A program made the position numbers and the translations under genes. The notes beneath the pieces are model-generated. The model saw only the letters and a list, made by a program, of their open reading frames with translations. It did no database searches and was not told where the DNA came from. Shown piece after piece: positions 1 through 7,119 of a stretch of DNA of 19,734 bases (position 1 is the stretch's first letter; the number at the start of each line of letters is the position of its first letter). Origin of the DNA: Negativicutes bacterium (GTDB taxonomy: Bacteria; Bacillota_C; Negativicutes; Sporomusales_B; JARLHX01); NCBI GenBank assembly GCA_031292015.1, contig JARLHY010000136.1, positions 1-19,734 of the forward strand. Reading direction: 5' to 3'.

Positions 1-186
1 GCGATCAATAAGTTGTCCGGCCGCGAGCAGCGCATTATGCAGCTGAGGTTCGGGCTGAATGAAGAGGGCGTGGAACGGACTCAGAAAGAAGTGGCCGACA
101 TGCTGGGGATATCTCAGTCTTACATATCCAGGCTGGAAAAAAGGATCATCAAAAGGTTGCGGAAAGAGATCAGCCGGATGGAGTGA
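1..186 (+). CDS. sigE: RNA polymerase sigma-E factor, C-terminal end (partial at window edge)
   Basis: This is the last 61 codons of the mother-cell sporulation sigma factor; the 5' part lies outside the window. The visible part is sigma region 4, which contacts the -35 element: it starts with the [15 protein letters not shown] segment and continues into the helix-turn-helix [20 protein letters not shown] and a basic tail ([14 protein letters not shown]). From memory this is nearly the same as the end of Bacillus SigE. The adjacent sigG supports the call, because the spoIIGA-sigE-sigG order is widespread in spore formers. In the known pathway SigE is made as an inactive precursor, is cut by SpoIIGA in the mother cell, and directs early mother-cell genes. 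The stop is TGA at 184-186, followed by a terminator. SigF, SigG and SigK share this fold, but the [16 protein letters not shown] wording favours SigE. Confidence 0.93.
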   Translation, partial: AINKLSGREQRIMQLRFGLNEEGVERTQKEVADMLGISQSYISRLEKRIIKRLRKEISRME

Positions 187-233
187 GCTTAAGGCCGTTC
201 GTTTGTATTCGCAAAACATGAAAACAAGGCACC

Positions 234-271
234 AGACACCTGTGAAAATTTCGCAGGTGCCTGTTTTTTTT
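234..271 (+). terminator. Intrinsic terminator after sigE
   Basis: A 13-bp stem (234-246 with 250-262) contains one A/C mismatch and one G-U pair, has a three-base loop, and is followed by eight T at 264-271. It lies 47 bases after the sigE stop and upstream of the sigG promoter. It should therefore separate sigE transcription from sigG. Confidence 0.85.
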
Positions 272-326
272 GCCCAAACTAGCCGGTTTATTCCAGTAAA
301 TGAAGCGCCTGGCACGAGCGGCCGGC

Positions 327-356
327 GTATAAAACCCACCCGGGGTGGCAATAATG
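327..356 (+). promoter_or_regulatory. Sigma-F-type promoter for sigG
   Basis: GTATA at 327-331 is followed by a 15-base spacer and GGCAATAATG at 347-356. This fits the forespore sigma-F consensus known from Bacillus (GYATA, about 15 bases, GGNNANAHTR) at every fixed position. It lies after the sigE terminator and about 45 bases before the sigG start. sigG is a sigma-F target in Bacillus, so position and pattern agree. Sigma-G could also recognise it, since the two consensus sequences overlap. Confidence 0.72.
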
Positions 357-400
357 CTGATAGGAAACCAAACGCTGGAAGCTCATGGGAGGGAAGACAA

Positions 401-1174
401 TTGCTAGTAAACAAGGTAGAAATCTGCGGTGTCAACACAGCCAAACTTCCGGTTCTTTCCGCCAGCAAGATGCGTGATCTGTTCGAGCAACTGCAGACAG
501 GCAATGAAGCGATTCGCGAACAGCTGATATACGGTAACCTGCGGTTGGTGCTCAGTGTTATCCAGCGTTTCAACAACCGCGGCGAATATGTCGATGACCT
601 TTTTCAGGTCGGCTGCATCGGCCTGATGAAAGCCATCGACAATTTTGATCTTAGCCAGAATGTCAAGTTTTCCACCTACGCTGTACCGATGATTATCGGC
701 GAGATCCGCCGCTATCTAAGGGACAATAACCCGATCAGAGTGAGCCGCTCAATGCGCGATGTAGCCTATAAGGCATTGCAGGTCAGGGATTCTTTGGTAA
801 GCCGCTACTCCAGGGAGCCATCCATCAATGAGATAGCCGAAGAACTGAAAATTCCCCGGGAGGAAATCGTTTTTGCCCTGGATGCCATTCAGGAACCGAT
901 CTCGCTGTTTGAGCCCATCTATCACGATGGCGGCGATCCGATTTTTGTGATGGACCAAATCAGCGATGATCGTAATCAGGACCTGAACTGGCTGGAAGGA
1001 GTGGCCATCAAGGAGGCGCTCCGCAAACTGAGCGACAGGGAAAAACATATCCTGACCCTGCGCTTTTTTGAGGGCAAGACTCAGATGGAAGTGGCCGAAG
1101 AGATCGGGATATCCCAGGCCCAGGTTTCCCGCCTGGAAAAGGCGGCTCTGGGCCATATGCGCAAATATGTGTGA
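401..1174 (+). CDS. sigG: RNA polymerase sigma-G factor (forespore-specific)
   Basis: Late forespore sigma factor of 257 residues (Bacillus SigG has 260). It directs core RNA polymerase to forespore maturation and germination genes after engulfment. I placed the start at the TTG at 401: the GGGAGGG at 387-393 gives a 7-base spacing, and the protein then begins LLVNKVEICGV, which fits the conserved SigG start NKVEICGV. The frame is open further upstream but crosses the terminator and promoter. Visible regions are sigma 2 (GNLRLVLSVIQRFNNRGEYV, the DLFQVGCIGLMKAIDNFD core-binding part, and FSTYAVPMIIGEIRRYLRD for the -10), sigma 3 (PSINEIAEELKIPREEIVFAL) and sigma 4 (KTQMEVAEEIGISQAQVSRLE). It is probably driven by the sigma-F-type promoter at 327-356. 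spoIIR follows 20 bases downstream and is likely cotranscribed. Confidence 0.96.
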   Translation: MLVNKVEICGVNTAKLPVLSASKMRDLFEQLQTGNEAIREQLIYGNLRLVLSVIQRFNNRGEYVDDLFQVGCIGLMKAIDNFDLSQNVKFSTYAVPMIIGEIRRYLRDNNPIRVSRSMRDVAYKALQVRDSLVSRYSREPSINEIAEELKIPREEIVFALDAIQEPISLFEPIYHDGGDPIFVMDQISDDRNQDLNWLEGVAIKEALRKLSDREKHILTLRFFEGKTQMEVAEEIGISQAQVSRLEKAALGHMRKYV

Positions 1175-1194
1175 TTGAGACTGGAGAGTGTCGG

Positions 1195-1791
1195 ATGAGG
1201 AGAAAAGCCAAGAGGTTAGTAACGCTTATCGTAGTTTTGTTCATGATCGCCGGATGGATCCTGCTGCTTGAGGAAAGCCCGGGCCGACCGACCGGGACCG
1301 GTGCCGGGGAGTTGATCCGGCTGCATATTCTGGCCAATAGCGACAGCCCTGAGGATCAGCGGGTGAAACTGCAGGTGCGGGACGCGGTCAACAACTATTT
1401 GGCGCCTCTGTTGAGCGAAGCGCCGACAGCAGGGGCGGCCCGGCAAATCGTGGCTGAACAGCGGGAAGGCATATTGGAGGTAGCCCGGGCGGAGGTGCGG
1501 CGTAGCGGGGCCAGCTACCCGGTGGCTATGGAAACCGGATGGTTCGACTTTCCTTTGCGGTCCTACGGCACGCTGGTTCTGCCTGCCGGCAGGTACGAAG
1601 CGGTGCGGATTCTGCTGGGAGAAGGACGGGGCGCCAATTGGTGGTGCGTGCTGTTTCCCCCACTGTGCTTTGTTGACGCCACCGGCGCGGTGGCCGTCCC
1701 GGCCTCTGCCAGCGATCCATCGGCCCAGTCGGGGAAGGTTCAGCTGAGGTGGAAGGTGCTGGAGCTGTGGGAAGGGAAACCGAACCCATAA
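1195..1791 (+). CDS. spoIIR: Stage II sporulation protein R (signal for pro-sigma-E processing)
   Basis: A 198-residue secreted or anchored signalling protein. In the known pathway it is made in the forespore under sigma-F, exported to the intermembrane space, and triggers SpoIIGA to cut pro-SigE in the mother cell. The diagnostic segment LIRLHILANSDSPEDQRVKL is present just after an N-terminal hydrophobic helix (about residues 8-25, preceded by RRKAKR). The rest has conserved family wording such as GSYGTLVLPAGRYEAVRILLGEG-like text and WWCVLFPPLCFVD. The ATG at 1195 was chosen because GGAG at 1183-1186 lies 8 bases before it; a GTG at 1171 in the same frame has no such site. With only 20 bases after sigG, it can share the sigma-F promoter. 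In Bacillus spoIIR is not next to sigG, so this linkage is a feature of the lineage. Confidence 0.93.
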   Translation: MRRKAKRLVTLIVVLFMIAGWILLLEESPGRPTGTGAGELIRLHILANSDSPEDQRVKLQVRDAVNNYLAPLLSEAPTAGAARQIVAEQREGILEVARAEVRRSGASYPVAMETGWFDFPLRSYGTLVLPAGRYEAVRILLGEGRGANWWCVLFPPLCFVDATGAVAVPASASDPSAQSGKVQLRWKVLELWEGKPNP

Positions 1792-1800
1792 TGGCTGCAG

Positions 1801-1839
1801 AAAAAATTAAGTACCCATGAACTGGGTACTTAATTTTTT
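1801..1839. terminator. Bidirectional terminator between spoIIR and motB
   Basis: A perfect 17-bp inverted repeat (1801-1817 with 1823-1839) with a five-base loop. One arm begins with six A and the other ends with six T, so it can end transcription from either side. It sits exactly between the converging spoIIR and motB genes. Confidence 0.93.
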
Positions 1840-1894
1840 GGTAATGTTGTTGCCGCAGGACACAAAGGAACCGATGGGCGGGGTTCCGGATCCC

Positions 1895-2662
1895 TTACGG
1901 GGTATTTATTTGGTTCTGTTGAGAATACTGGCGCTGGATCAGTACTTCCACCCGGCGGTTCTTGGCCCGGCCGGTTTCGTTATCGTTGGGGGCGATGGGC
2001 CTGTATTCACCCCGCCCGACGGCGCTGAACCGCTGGGGCTGAAGCTGCCGGTCCTGGGCCAGTATGAATTTCATGAAATTCAGGGCCCGTTTGGCGCTCA
2101 GGTCCCAGTTGGTGGGAAACTCGTAAGTGTTGATTGGCATAGAGTCGGTATGGCCAGATATGACGACATTCTGGGAGAGCGGGACCAGGATTTTCGCTAT
2201 TTCCGACGCCAGAGCCCGCGATTCAGGATAAAGCTCGGCGCTGCCTGAAGGATACAGGGCACTGTCCCTGATGCGGATCATCAGGCCTTCCTCAACCACC
2301 AGGGCCTCCAGGCTCTCGGTCAGGTTCTTGTCTTTGATATAGCCATCCAGAGCCTGTTTGATCGCCGAAAGCTGCGCCGATTCCTGTATGGACTTGTCGG
2401 CGGTGGACATGATGGACGGCGTCGGCATCTGCTGGGTGACCTGAGGCGCACTGCGGGAGCTTTCAAAGATCGATGTATTGCCTTTAAACGCGTTGCTGAA
2501 AGATTCGGCGATCTGCTCGAATTTCTTCTGGTCGACTTGGGAGGTCGCGAAGAGGACGATGAATAGCGCCAGGAGCAGTGTCAGCAGATCCGCGTAAGGG
2601 ATCAGCCAGGTTTCGTCAGCGTGTTCCTCATGATGCTCCGACTGATGATTCTTCTTGCCCAC
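1895..2662 (-). CDS. motB: Flagellar motor stator protein MotB
   Basis: A 255-residue stator subunit that forms the ion channel with MotA and anchors it to peptidoglycan. A short charged N-terminus (HHEEHADETW) leads into one membrane helix, WLIPYADLLTLLLALFIVLF (about residues 19-38), which carries the essential channel aspartate in the YAD motif (D25). The C-terminal half is an OmpA-like peptidoglycan-binding domain with VVISGHTDSMPINTYEFP followed by NWDLSAKRALNFMKFI. The start is taken as the GTG at 2662, with AGGGAG nine bases upstream; a longer open frame exists but would place unrelated residues before the typical charged start. It overlaps the end of motA by 35 bases, which points to translational coupling. 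The conserved Y next to the channel D is compatible with proton use, but the coupling ion cannot be settled by eye. Confidence 0.93.
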   Translation of the reverse strand: MGKKNHQSEHHEEHADETWLIPYADLLTLLLALFIVLFATSQVDQKKFEQIAESFSNAFKGNTSIFESSRSAPQVTQQMPTPSIMSTADKSIQESAQLSAIKQALDGYIKDKNLTESLEALVVEEGLMIRIRDSALYPSGSAELYPESRALASEIAKILVPLSQNVVISGHTDSMPINTYEFPTNWDLSAKRALNFMKFILAQDRQLQPQRFSAVGRGEYRPIAPNDNETGRAKNRRVEVLIQRQYSQQNQINTP

Positions 2663-3443
2663 CTTGTTGCACTCCCTCTGCAGCGCGGTTCCGTTCACCG
2701 GCCGGGATGAAAACGCGCAGTTTTGCTTCAACTGTTGCCGGGTTCTCGCCGGATTGAATCGACAGGATTCCCTCCAGCATCATCTTCTTGATTTCTACTT
2801 CTTCCTTGGACATGAGTTTGAGTTTGTTGGCAAAAGGATGCCACATTACATAGCCGGTGAAAATACCGAGCATGGTGGCAACAAAGGCCGCGGCTATGGA
2901 ATGGCCCAGTTTTTCGATGTCGTTGAGGTTGCCGAGAGCAGCGATTAGGCCGATGACAGCGCCCAGTACGCCCAAAGTGGGAGCGTACATGCCGGCCTGG
3001 CTGAATATCAGAGCCCCGGAACGATGCCGTTCTTCCATCAGCTGAATGTCCAGGGCCAAGACATCGGAGACCAGTTCGGGATCAAGACCGTCGATGGTCA
3101 TGGACAGGCCGCTTTTTAAAAACGGATCGGTTATTTCCTCAAGCATCGGCTCCAGTGCCAAGAGACCCTCGCGGCGGGCCTTCTGGGACATGTCCACAAG
3201 TCTGAGCATCAACTCGGATTTGGACATCAGTTGTTGTTTCTTGAACAGTAGCTTCAAAAGGACAGGAAACTTTTTGACCTGACTCAGGGGGAAGGCGTTC
3301 AGCAGAGCGGCGGCGGTGCCGACGAAGATGATCATGAATGCCGCCGGGTTAACGAGGGCAACCAGACTGGCTCCTTTGAGAACCATGCCGATCGCGACTG
3401 CCAGCATACCTACTACGATGCCTAAGACTGTTGATAATTCCAA
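2628..3443 (-). CDS. motA: Flagellar motor stator protein MotA
   Basis: A 271-residue stator subunit (Bacillus MotA 270) whose cytoplasmic loop acts on the rotor protein FliG. Four membrane helices are visible: about residues 4-22 (TVLGIVVGMLAVAIGMVL), 28-50 (VNPAAFMIIFVGTAAALLNAF), about 150-170 (MYAPTLGVLGAVIGLIAAL, with the conserved proline) and about 183-205 (AAAFVATMLGIFTGYVMWHP). The long loop between helices 2 and 3 carries the family segments SQKARREGLLALE and DPFLKSGLSMTIDG. The start is the TTG at 3443, with GGAGGGG at 3450-3456 six bases upstream; residues before it look unrelated. motB follows with a 35-base overlap. A 267-base untranslated stretch upstream holds two Spo0A-like boxes and folded leader RNA. 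Confidence 0.94.
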   Translation of the reverse strand: MELSTVLGIVVGMLAVAIGMVLKGASLVALVNPAAFMIIFVGTAAALLNAFPLSQVKKFPVLLKLLFKKQQLMSKSELMLRLVDMSQKARREGLLALEPMLEEITDPFLKSGLSMTIDGLDPELVSDVLALDIQLMEERHRSGALIFSQAGMYAPTLGVLGAVIGLIAALGNLNDIEKLGHSIAAAFVATMLGIFTGYVMWHPFANKLKLMSKEEVEIKKMMLEGILSIQSGENPATVEAKLRVFIPAGERNRAAEGVQQGGQEESSVGAS

Positions 3444-3498
3444 ATATATCCCCTCCAACTTCCGGCAGTGACTTGACTTCGATAAGTCCAGGTTATAG

Positions 3499-3549
3499 AA
3501 AAACTGCCTGCTGCTAATCGATTTGGCGATCAACTAGAAGCCTGGCAGT
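3499..3549 (-). promoter_or_regulatory. Nested stem-loop with T-run in the motA leader
   Basis: On the minus strand a 6-bp outer stem (3549-3544 with 3508-3503) encloses a 9-bp inner stem with two G-U pairs and loop CGCCAA. The outer stem is followed by four to five T. This resembles an intrinsic terminator placed about 55 bases before the motA start, so it may act as an attenuator or end readthrough from the Nudix gene. A small GAC-TTCG-GTC tetraloop hairpin lies just upstream (about 3556-3565). The outer stem is short, so the call is tentative. Confidence 0.4.
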
Positions 3550-3592
3550 CATAGACCGAAGTCCTTAGACCCAGAGCTGTGCGTCCTTGGCT

Positions 3593-3643
3593 TTCGACAA
3601 GTTTGCCACAATCTTAATACATACTACGGCAAATATCGACAAA
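3593..3643 (-). promoter_or_regulatory. Two Spo0A-like boxes and candidate promoter upstream of motA
   Basis: On the minus strand CTTGTCGAA (3601-3593) and TTTGTCGAT (3643-3635) each match the Spo0A box TTTGTCRAA at 8 of 9 positions. They are 42 bases apart, close to four helical turns. A candidate sigma-A promoter lies between them: TTGTCG at 3642-3637, a 17-base spacer, then TATTAA at 3619-3614. The upstream box would overlap the -35 and the downstream box would lie just past the start of transcription. That arrangement fits repression of motAB by Spo0A. I found no good sigma-28 promoter in this stretch. Confidence 0.5.
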
Positions 3644-3710
3644 GTCCTGCTGGAAAAATGGTATTTAATGAGAAAAATGAAGAAAAATCGATTAAGAACA
3701 CAGCGGAAAA

Positions 3711-4103
3711 TTAACGAGCCAGGTGTTGCTGGCTAAGCTGCGCGGCGATGGGAGCATCGGAAGGCACAAAATCAAAGCGTGGGAGTTCTTCTGCTTTCAC
3801 CCACTTATAATCGGCGTGCTCGGTAGGGGTAAGGTCGCCGCCGACCCAGCGGCAAAAATAGGCCATGACCAGAATCTCCCCTTCAGGGTAAGTGAATAGG
3901 CTTTCGGCGTAAAGCTCGTCAACTTCGACCCGGATGAGGAATTCCTCCTGCATTTCGCGGGCCAGAGCTTCCTTTGGCGTTTCTCCCGGGTCAATTTTAC
4001 CGCCCGGGAATTCCCACTTGTTGGCCCGTTTGTCGTTCGGGCCTTTTTGGGCAATCAATATTTTGCTGTTATGAGTCAATATGGCTGCAGTAACTTTGAG
4101 CAT
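3711..4103 (-). CDS. Nudix hydrolase, MutT/NudG-like (d)NTP pyrophosphohydrolase
   Basis: A 130-residue single-domain Nudix enzyme. It cuts nucleoside diphosphate-linked compounds; the closest family type is the MutT/CTP pyrophosphohydrolase group, which removes oxidised or unusual (d)NTPs. The Nudix box is intact at residues 35-57: G, five residues, E, seven residues, REMQEE, then a hydrophobic residue (GKIDPGETPKEALAREMQEE). It is preceded by KWEFPGGK, which is typical of MutT-type members. Later family wording includes YPEGEILVMAYFCRW and HADYKWVKAEEL. The ATG at 4103 was chosen because AGGAGG at 4113-4108 precedes it; the longer frame adds a segment without family character. It lies between the GGDEF/HD-GYP gene and motA on the same strand, with no obvious link to either. 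The exact substrate cannot be named. Confidence 0.88.
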   Translation of the reverse strand: MLKVTAAILTHNSKILIAQKGPNDKRANKWEFPGGKIDPGETPKEALAREMQEEFLIRVEVDELYAESLFTYPEGEILVMAYFCRWVGGDLTPTEHADYKWVKAEELPRFDFVPSDAPIAAQLSQQHLAR

Positions 4104-4167
4104 GGGGCCTCCTGACATAAGATTTGTTATGAATTTCGACAGCAGGACGATTTTCCCTGCCGCCGCC

Positions 4168-4202
4168 AAAAAACAACAGTGAATTTGGCGGCCAGTCTGT
4201 TG
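4168..4202 (-). terminator. Probable terminator after the GGDEF/HD-GYP gene
   Basis: On the minus strand the arms CAACAG (4202-4197) and CTGTTG (4179-4174) are followed by six T (4173-4168). An alternative 9-bp perfect stem (4162-4170 with 4184-4192) overlaps it, so two folds compete. The site lies in the 117-base gap between the GGDEF/HD-GYP gene and the Nudix gene. Confidence 0.5.
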
Positions 4203-4220
4203 GTTTTTTTGGACCTGCGT

Positions 4221-6854
4221 TCAATTATCAAGAAGGGCGATGAAAGGTTCGACCAGGTCGGGATCAAACTGGGTGCCCTTGCAGCGGCGAAGCTCGGCGA
4301 TCGCATCGGCCTTGCTCAAGGCCCGGCGGTAAGGTCGGTCGTTGGTCATCGCGTCAAAGGCGTCCACTATCCCGAGCATACGGCATTCAAGAGGAATCCC
4401 TTGACCCGCCAGCCCGCCAGGGTAGCCCTTGCCGTTCCACCATTCCTGATGCTTGAGGATCCACTCGGCTATCGGGGCCAGGTCAGGCGCGGATTTGGCG
4501 ATGCGGTAGCCGATTTCGCAGTGTTGGCGCATGATAGCCATTTCTTCCTCGGTTAAACGTCCTGGTTTGAAGAGAATGCTGTCAGGGATACCTACTTTGC
4601 CGATATCATGAAAACGGGCCAGAAGTCTCAGGTCGCCAATCCTGCGGTTGGGCAGGCTCAAGGCGTGAGCGAAGGACTCAATAAGGTTCTGCAGGCGCTC
4701 GCCGTGTCCTTCGGTAATGTAATCCCGGGCTTCAAGGGCCTGGATCAGCGCCTTGACGATGGCGCTGCGGGCACTTTTCTGGCGGTGAAGTTTCTCGCGG
4801 TACATATTATTGTCCGCTTCCTTAAATAATGCATTCATGTCCGGCTGAGTTTCTTTGCTTACAGCAAACCCCATCGACAGACTGATGGGAACGGTGGGAT
4901 TTTCGGTATTGTAGCGCTCAATATTTTCGCGAATCCGGCGGCAGTCGGCTTCATATATGTTGGCCGCGTTGACCGGCCGGAGCACGGCAAATTCGTCGCC
5001 GCCGATCCGGGCTACAAGGTCGCCGGCCCGGAAGGATTTTTTCAGTATGGCCGCGACGGCTTTCAATACGGCGTCGCCAGTGTTGTGCCCCAAAGAATCA
5101 TTGACGATCTTCAACCCGTCGACGTCACAGATGATCAGTCCTGCCGGAGAATTGCGAACTTCTTCCAGCAATTTCATTTCCTCTTCGAAGAAGGCCCGGT
5201 TATAGAGTCCGGTCAGAGCGTCGTGGAGGCTGAGTTGTTCCAGCTGTTCCTCCATGGTTTTTCTTTCGGTTATATTGCGGATGATTGCCAATACTTCGTC
5301 CGGGCCGCTGACAACGATCCTGGCCTCGTAGTATTCTTTTTTCCCCAGGATACTCAGTTGGTACTCGAAAACCTGGATATCGCCGGTGTCGAGCGTGATC
5401 TCGATGGCCTGGAGGGTTTTGGCGGCGACTTCCGCCGGCATGACTTTGCTGACCGATCTGCCCAAAAACTTGTGAGGCTGAAGATACAGCTGCTCTGCGC
5501 TGCCTTTATAGTCGATGAATATTCCGGTCCGGGTCAGAATGAACAGCGGGTCGGGTATGGCGTTGATCAGGGCTTGATTGCTGGCCTGGGATCGGCGCAG
5601 TTCGATCTCGGTTTTCTTGCGCTGGGATATGTCACGGACAGCAGCCAGTACCCTGTCTTCGCCGCCGACTGTTGCCAGTTTCAAGTTGACTTCCACCCAT
5701 AATTGGCGGCCGTCCTTATGAGTGGCTTTCCATTCGAAAAGCTGGGGCTCGCCGGCGGCGGCAAGCTTGACGCGCTGGAGGGCTTCGGCGTGGGTATAGG
5801 GCGAATCGCCTGTTCCGAACTCAGCCGGAGTACGGGAGAGCATCTCTTCTTTGGTACGGCCGTACAGCTCGCATAGTTTGTCATTTACATCAACAATTAC
5901 GCCGGTCTCAGCCTCGTGCAGGAAAATGCCGTCGAAGGCGGCGTTGAAAATCGCCTGAAAGTTTGCCTCTGAAGTTCGCAGCGCCGCTTCGGTCTGAGCC
6001 CGCTCCTGAATTTCGTTTTTATAGGAAGCTACTAATTGGGCGTTGTCAAGGGCAAGCGAGGCCAGCTCGGCGAAGCGGTTCAGCAGATAGATTTCGTGAT
6101 CGGCGAATTTCCGGTCAGGATCCAGAAACACCGAACCCAGGACCCCGATCACTTTGCCCTCCACGACGAGGGGCACACCGACGGCGGCCCGCAACTGGTC
6201 GTGGAAGGAACTTTGCACCCGGTGTTCCCAGGTTCTGAAATCATCGAGCACCTGGGTTTTTCCGGTTTTCAGGACCATGCCTGCCAACCCGTGGGAAAGA
6301 GGATAGGTCTTGCCGTAACTGTGTTCGAAATAACCTGTCCCGATCTGGCGTACGAAGACTCCCTGCTCTTCATCAACCAGACTGACGAACCCGTTCGGGC
6401 TGCCGATGAGCTCGGCGGATCCCGCAACAATGGCCCGCAGCAAATCGTCCAGGTTCAGCCGGTTCATGAGACCCAGGGCCGTCTCGTGCAGCGAGGTCAG
6501 GACGATATTCTGGCGGCGGATTTCATTTTGCGAGGCCAGGACCTCGCAAAACTGTTGCCGCAGTTCTTCTTCGGACGCCGCGAGCTCTTCATTGATTGCC
6601 GTGAGCTCCTCGTTTTTGGTCTCGATAACTTTATGGGTTTTGGCTATCTGTGCCAGCAGGCTGCTGATCAGCCTGTAGAGCATCCCGCCGGTAAGGACCA
6701 CGAAGATCCAGCCCTTGAAAATCGACAAGCGGGTGATGGTATTGGTGTCCGAAGTCAACAAAGCAACAACCTGGTCAGAAAATAGTATCCACAAGCTGCC
6801 GACAATGATATAGATCGCCGTGACTTTCAGGGCGCCGGAAAATGGCTTAATCAC
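4221..6854 (-). CDS. Membrane sensor with GAF, two PAS, GGDEF and HD-GYP domains (c-di-GMP turnover)
   Basis: A protein of about 877 residues that can potentially both make and degrade cyclic di-GMP. Order of parts: two membrane helices (about 11-31 and 47-66), a Glu-rich coiled coil (about 75-115), GAF (about 125-285), PAS (about 300-412), PAS (about 420-540), GGDEF (about 545-700) and HD-GYP (about 705-875). The cyclase signature GGDEF is intact at 618-622, and the inhibitory site RxxD (RAGD, 609-612) lies five residues before it, so product feedback is possible. The phosphodiesterase half keeps HDIGK (749-753) and GKGYPGG (about 806-812). I chose the GTG at 6854 because GGTGGAG lies five bases upstream; an in-frame ATG at 6878 has no ribosome site. 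It is divergent from spo0A and shares an intergenic region with Spo0A boxes. Whether both enzyme activities operate cannot be read from sequence. Confidence 0.93.
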   Translation of the reverse strand: MIKPFSGALKVTAIYIIVGSLWILFSDQVVALLTSDTNTITRLSIFKGWIFVVLTGGMLYRLISSLLAQIAKTHKVIETKNEELTAINEELAASEEELRQQFCEVLASQNEIRRQNIVLTSLHETALGLMNRLNLDDLLRAIVAGSAELIGSPNGFVSLVDEEQGVFVRQIGTGYFEHSYGKTYPLSHGLAGMVLKTGKTQVLDDFRTWEHRVQSSFHDQLRAAVGVPLVVEGKVIGVLGSVFLDPDRKFADHEIYLLNRFAELASLALDNAQLVASYKNEIQERAQTEAALRTSEANFQAIFNAAFDGIFLHEAETGVIVDVNDKLCELYGRTKEEMLSRTPAEFGTGDSPYTHAEALQRVKLAAAGEPQLFEWKATHKDGRQLWVEVNLKLATVGGEDRVLAAVRDISQRKKTEIELRRSQASNQALINAIPDPLFILTRTGIFIDYKGSAEQLYLQPHKFLGRSVSKVMPAEVAAKTLQAIEITLDTGDIQVFEYQLSILGKKEYYEARIVVSGPDEVLAIIRNITERKTMEEQLEQLSLHDALTGLYNRAFFEEEMKLLEEVRNSPAGLIICDVDGLKIVNDSLGHNTGDAVLKAVAAILKKSFRAGDLVARIGGDEFAVLRPVNAANIYEADCRRIRENIERYNTENPTVPISLSMGFAVSKETQPDMNALFKEADNNMYREKLHRQKSARSAIVKALIQALEARDYITEGHGERLQNLIESFAHALSLPNRRIGDLRLLARFHDIGKVGIPDSILFKPGRLTEEEMAIMRQHCEIGYRIAKSAPDLAPIAEWILKHQEWWNGKGYPGGLAGQGIPLECRMLGIVDAFDAMTNDRPYRRALSKADAIAELRRCKGTQFDPDLVEPFIALLDN

Positions 6855-6933
6855 AAATACTCCACCCCGCTTCGCCATTTTTGGGATTTATGATATATAT
6901 AATTGGCTAAATTGGGGCTGGTTTCCTGCACTA

Positions 6934-6995
6934 TTTGTCGAAGCTTGATAAGGACGCGGCGGCGACAGTATTTTAAATATGGAATATTCGACAAA
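6934..6995. promoter_or_regulatory. Inverted pair of perfect Spo0A boxes between the c-di-GMP gene and spo0A
   Basis: TTTGTCGAA occurs on the plus strand at 6934-6942 and on the minus strand at 6995-6987. Both match the Spo0A box TTTGTCRAA at all nine positions. Their 53-base separation is close to five helical turns. The intergenic region (6855-7119) serves both spo0A and the divergent GGDEF/HD-GYP gene, so bound Spo0A~P could set both. Autoregulation of spo0A through such boxes is known in Bacillus. Confidence 0.75.
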
Positions 6996-7022
6996 TAAAT
7001 GAAAAAAATTACAAAATATAGC

Positions 7023-7068
7023 AGGAAATTAAAATTATTGCGAGAAGGATTTTAAGAGAACAGGGAAT
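7023..7068 (+). promoter_or_regulatory. Candidate sigma-H promoter for spo0A
   Basis: Two overlapping candidates exist. AGGAAAT at 7023-7029 is a perfect -35, with GAAG 14 bases later (7044-7047; consensus GAAT). AGGATTT at 7046-7052 has a perfect GAAT at 7065-7068 but only 12 bases between. Either would start transcription 40-70 bases before spo0A, downstream of the Spo0A boxes. Sigma-H control of spo0A is known in Bacillus. Neither candidate is ideal. Confidence 0.35.
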
Positions 7069-7119
7069 AAGTGCAGCCAGCAGACTAAGGAAAGGGCTGT
7101 TGAGACTGGAGGAAAGCAT

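Noticed and set aside
59..400. Upstream extension of sigG to an ATG at 59
   Set aside because: It overlaps the sigE end, the terminator and the sigma-F promoter. The residues have no SigG character, and a TTG with a good ribosome site at 401 gives the normal length.
3550..3607. c-di-GMP-I (GEMM) riboswitch in the motA leader
   Set aside because: An ACGCACAG string recalls the aptamer start, but the following conserved segments and the tetraloop receptor are missing. It is kept only as a structured leader.
4135..4142. Spo0A box upstream of the Nudix gene
   Set aside because: CTGTCGAA fits only the core (7 of 9 over the full box), too weak to separate from chance.
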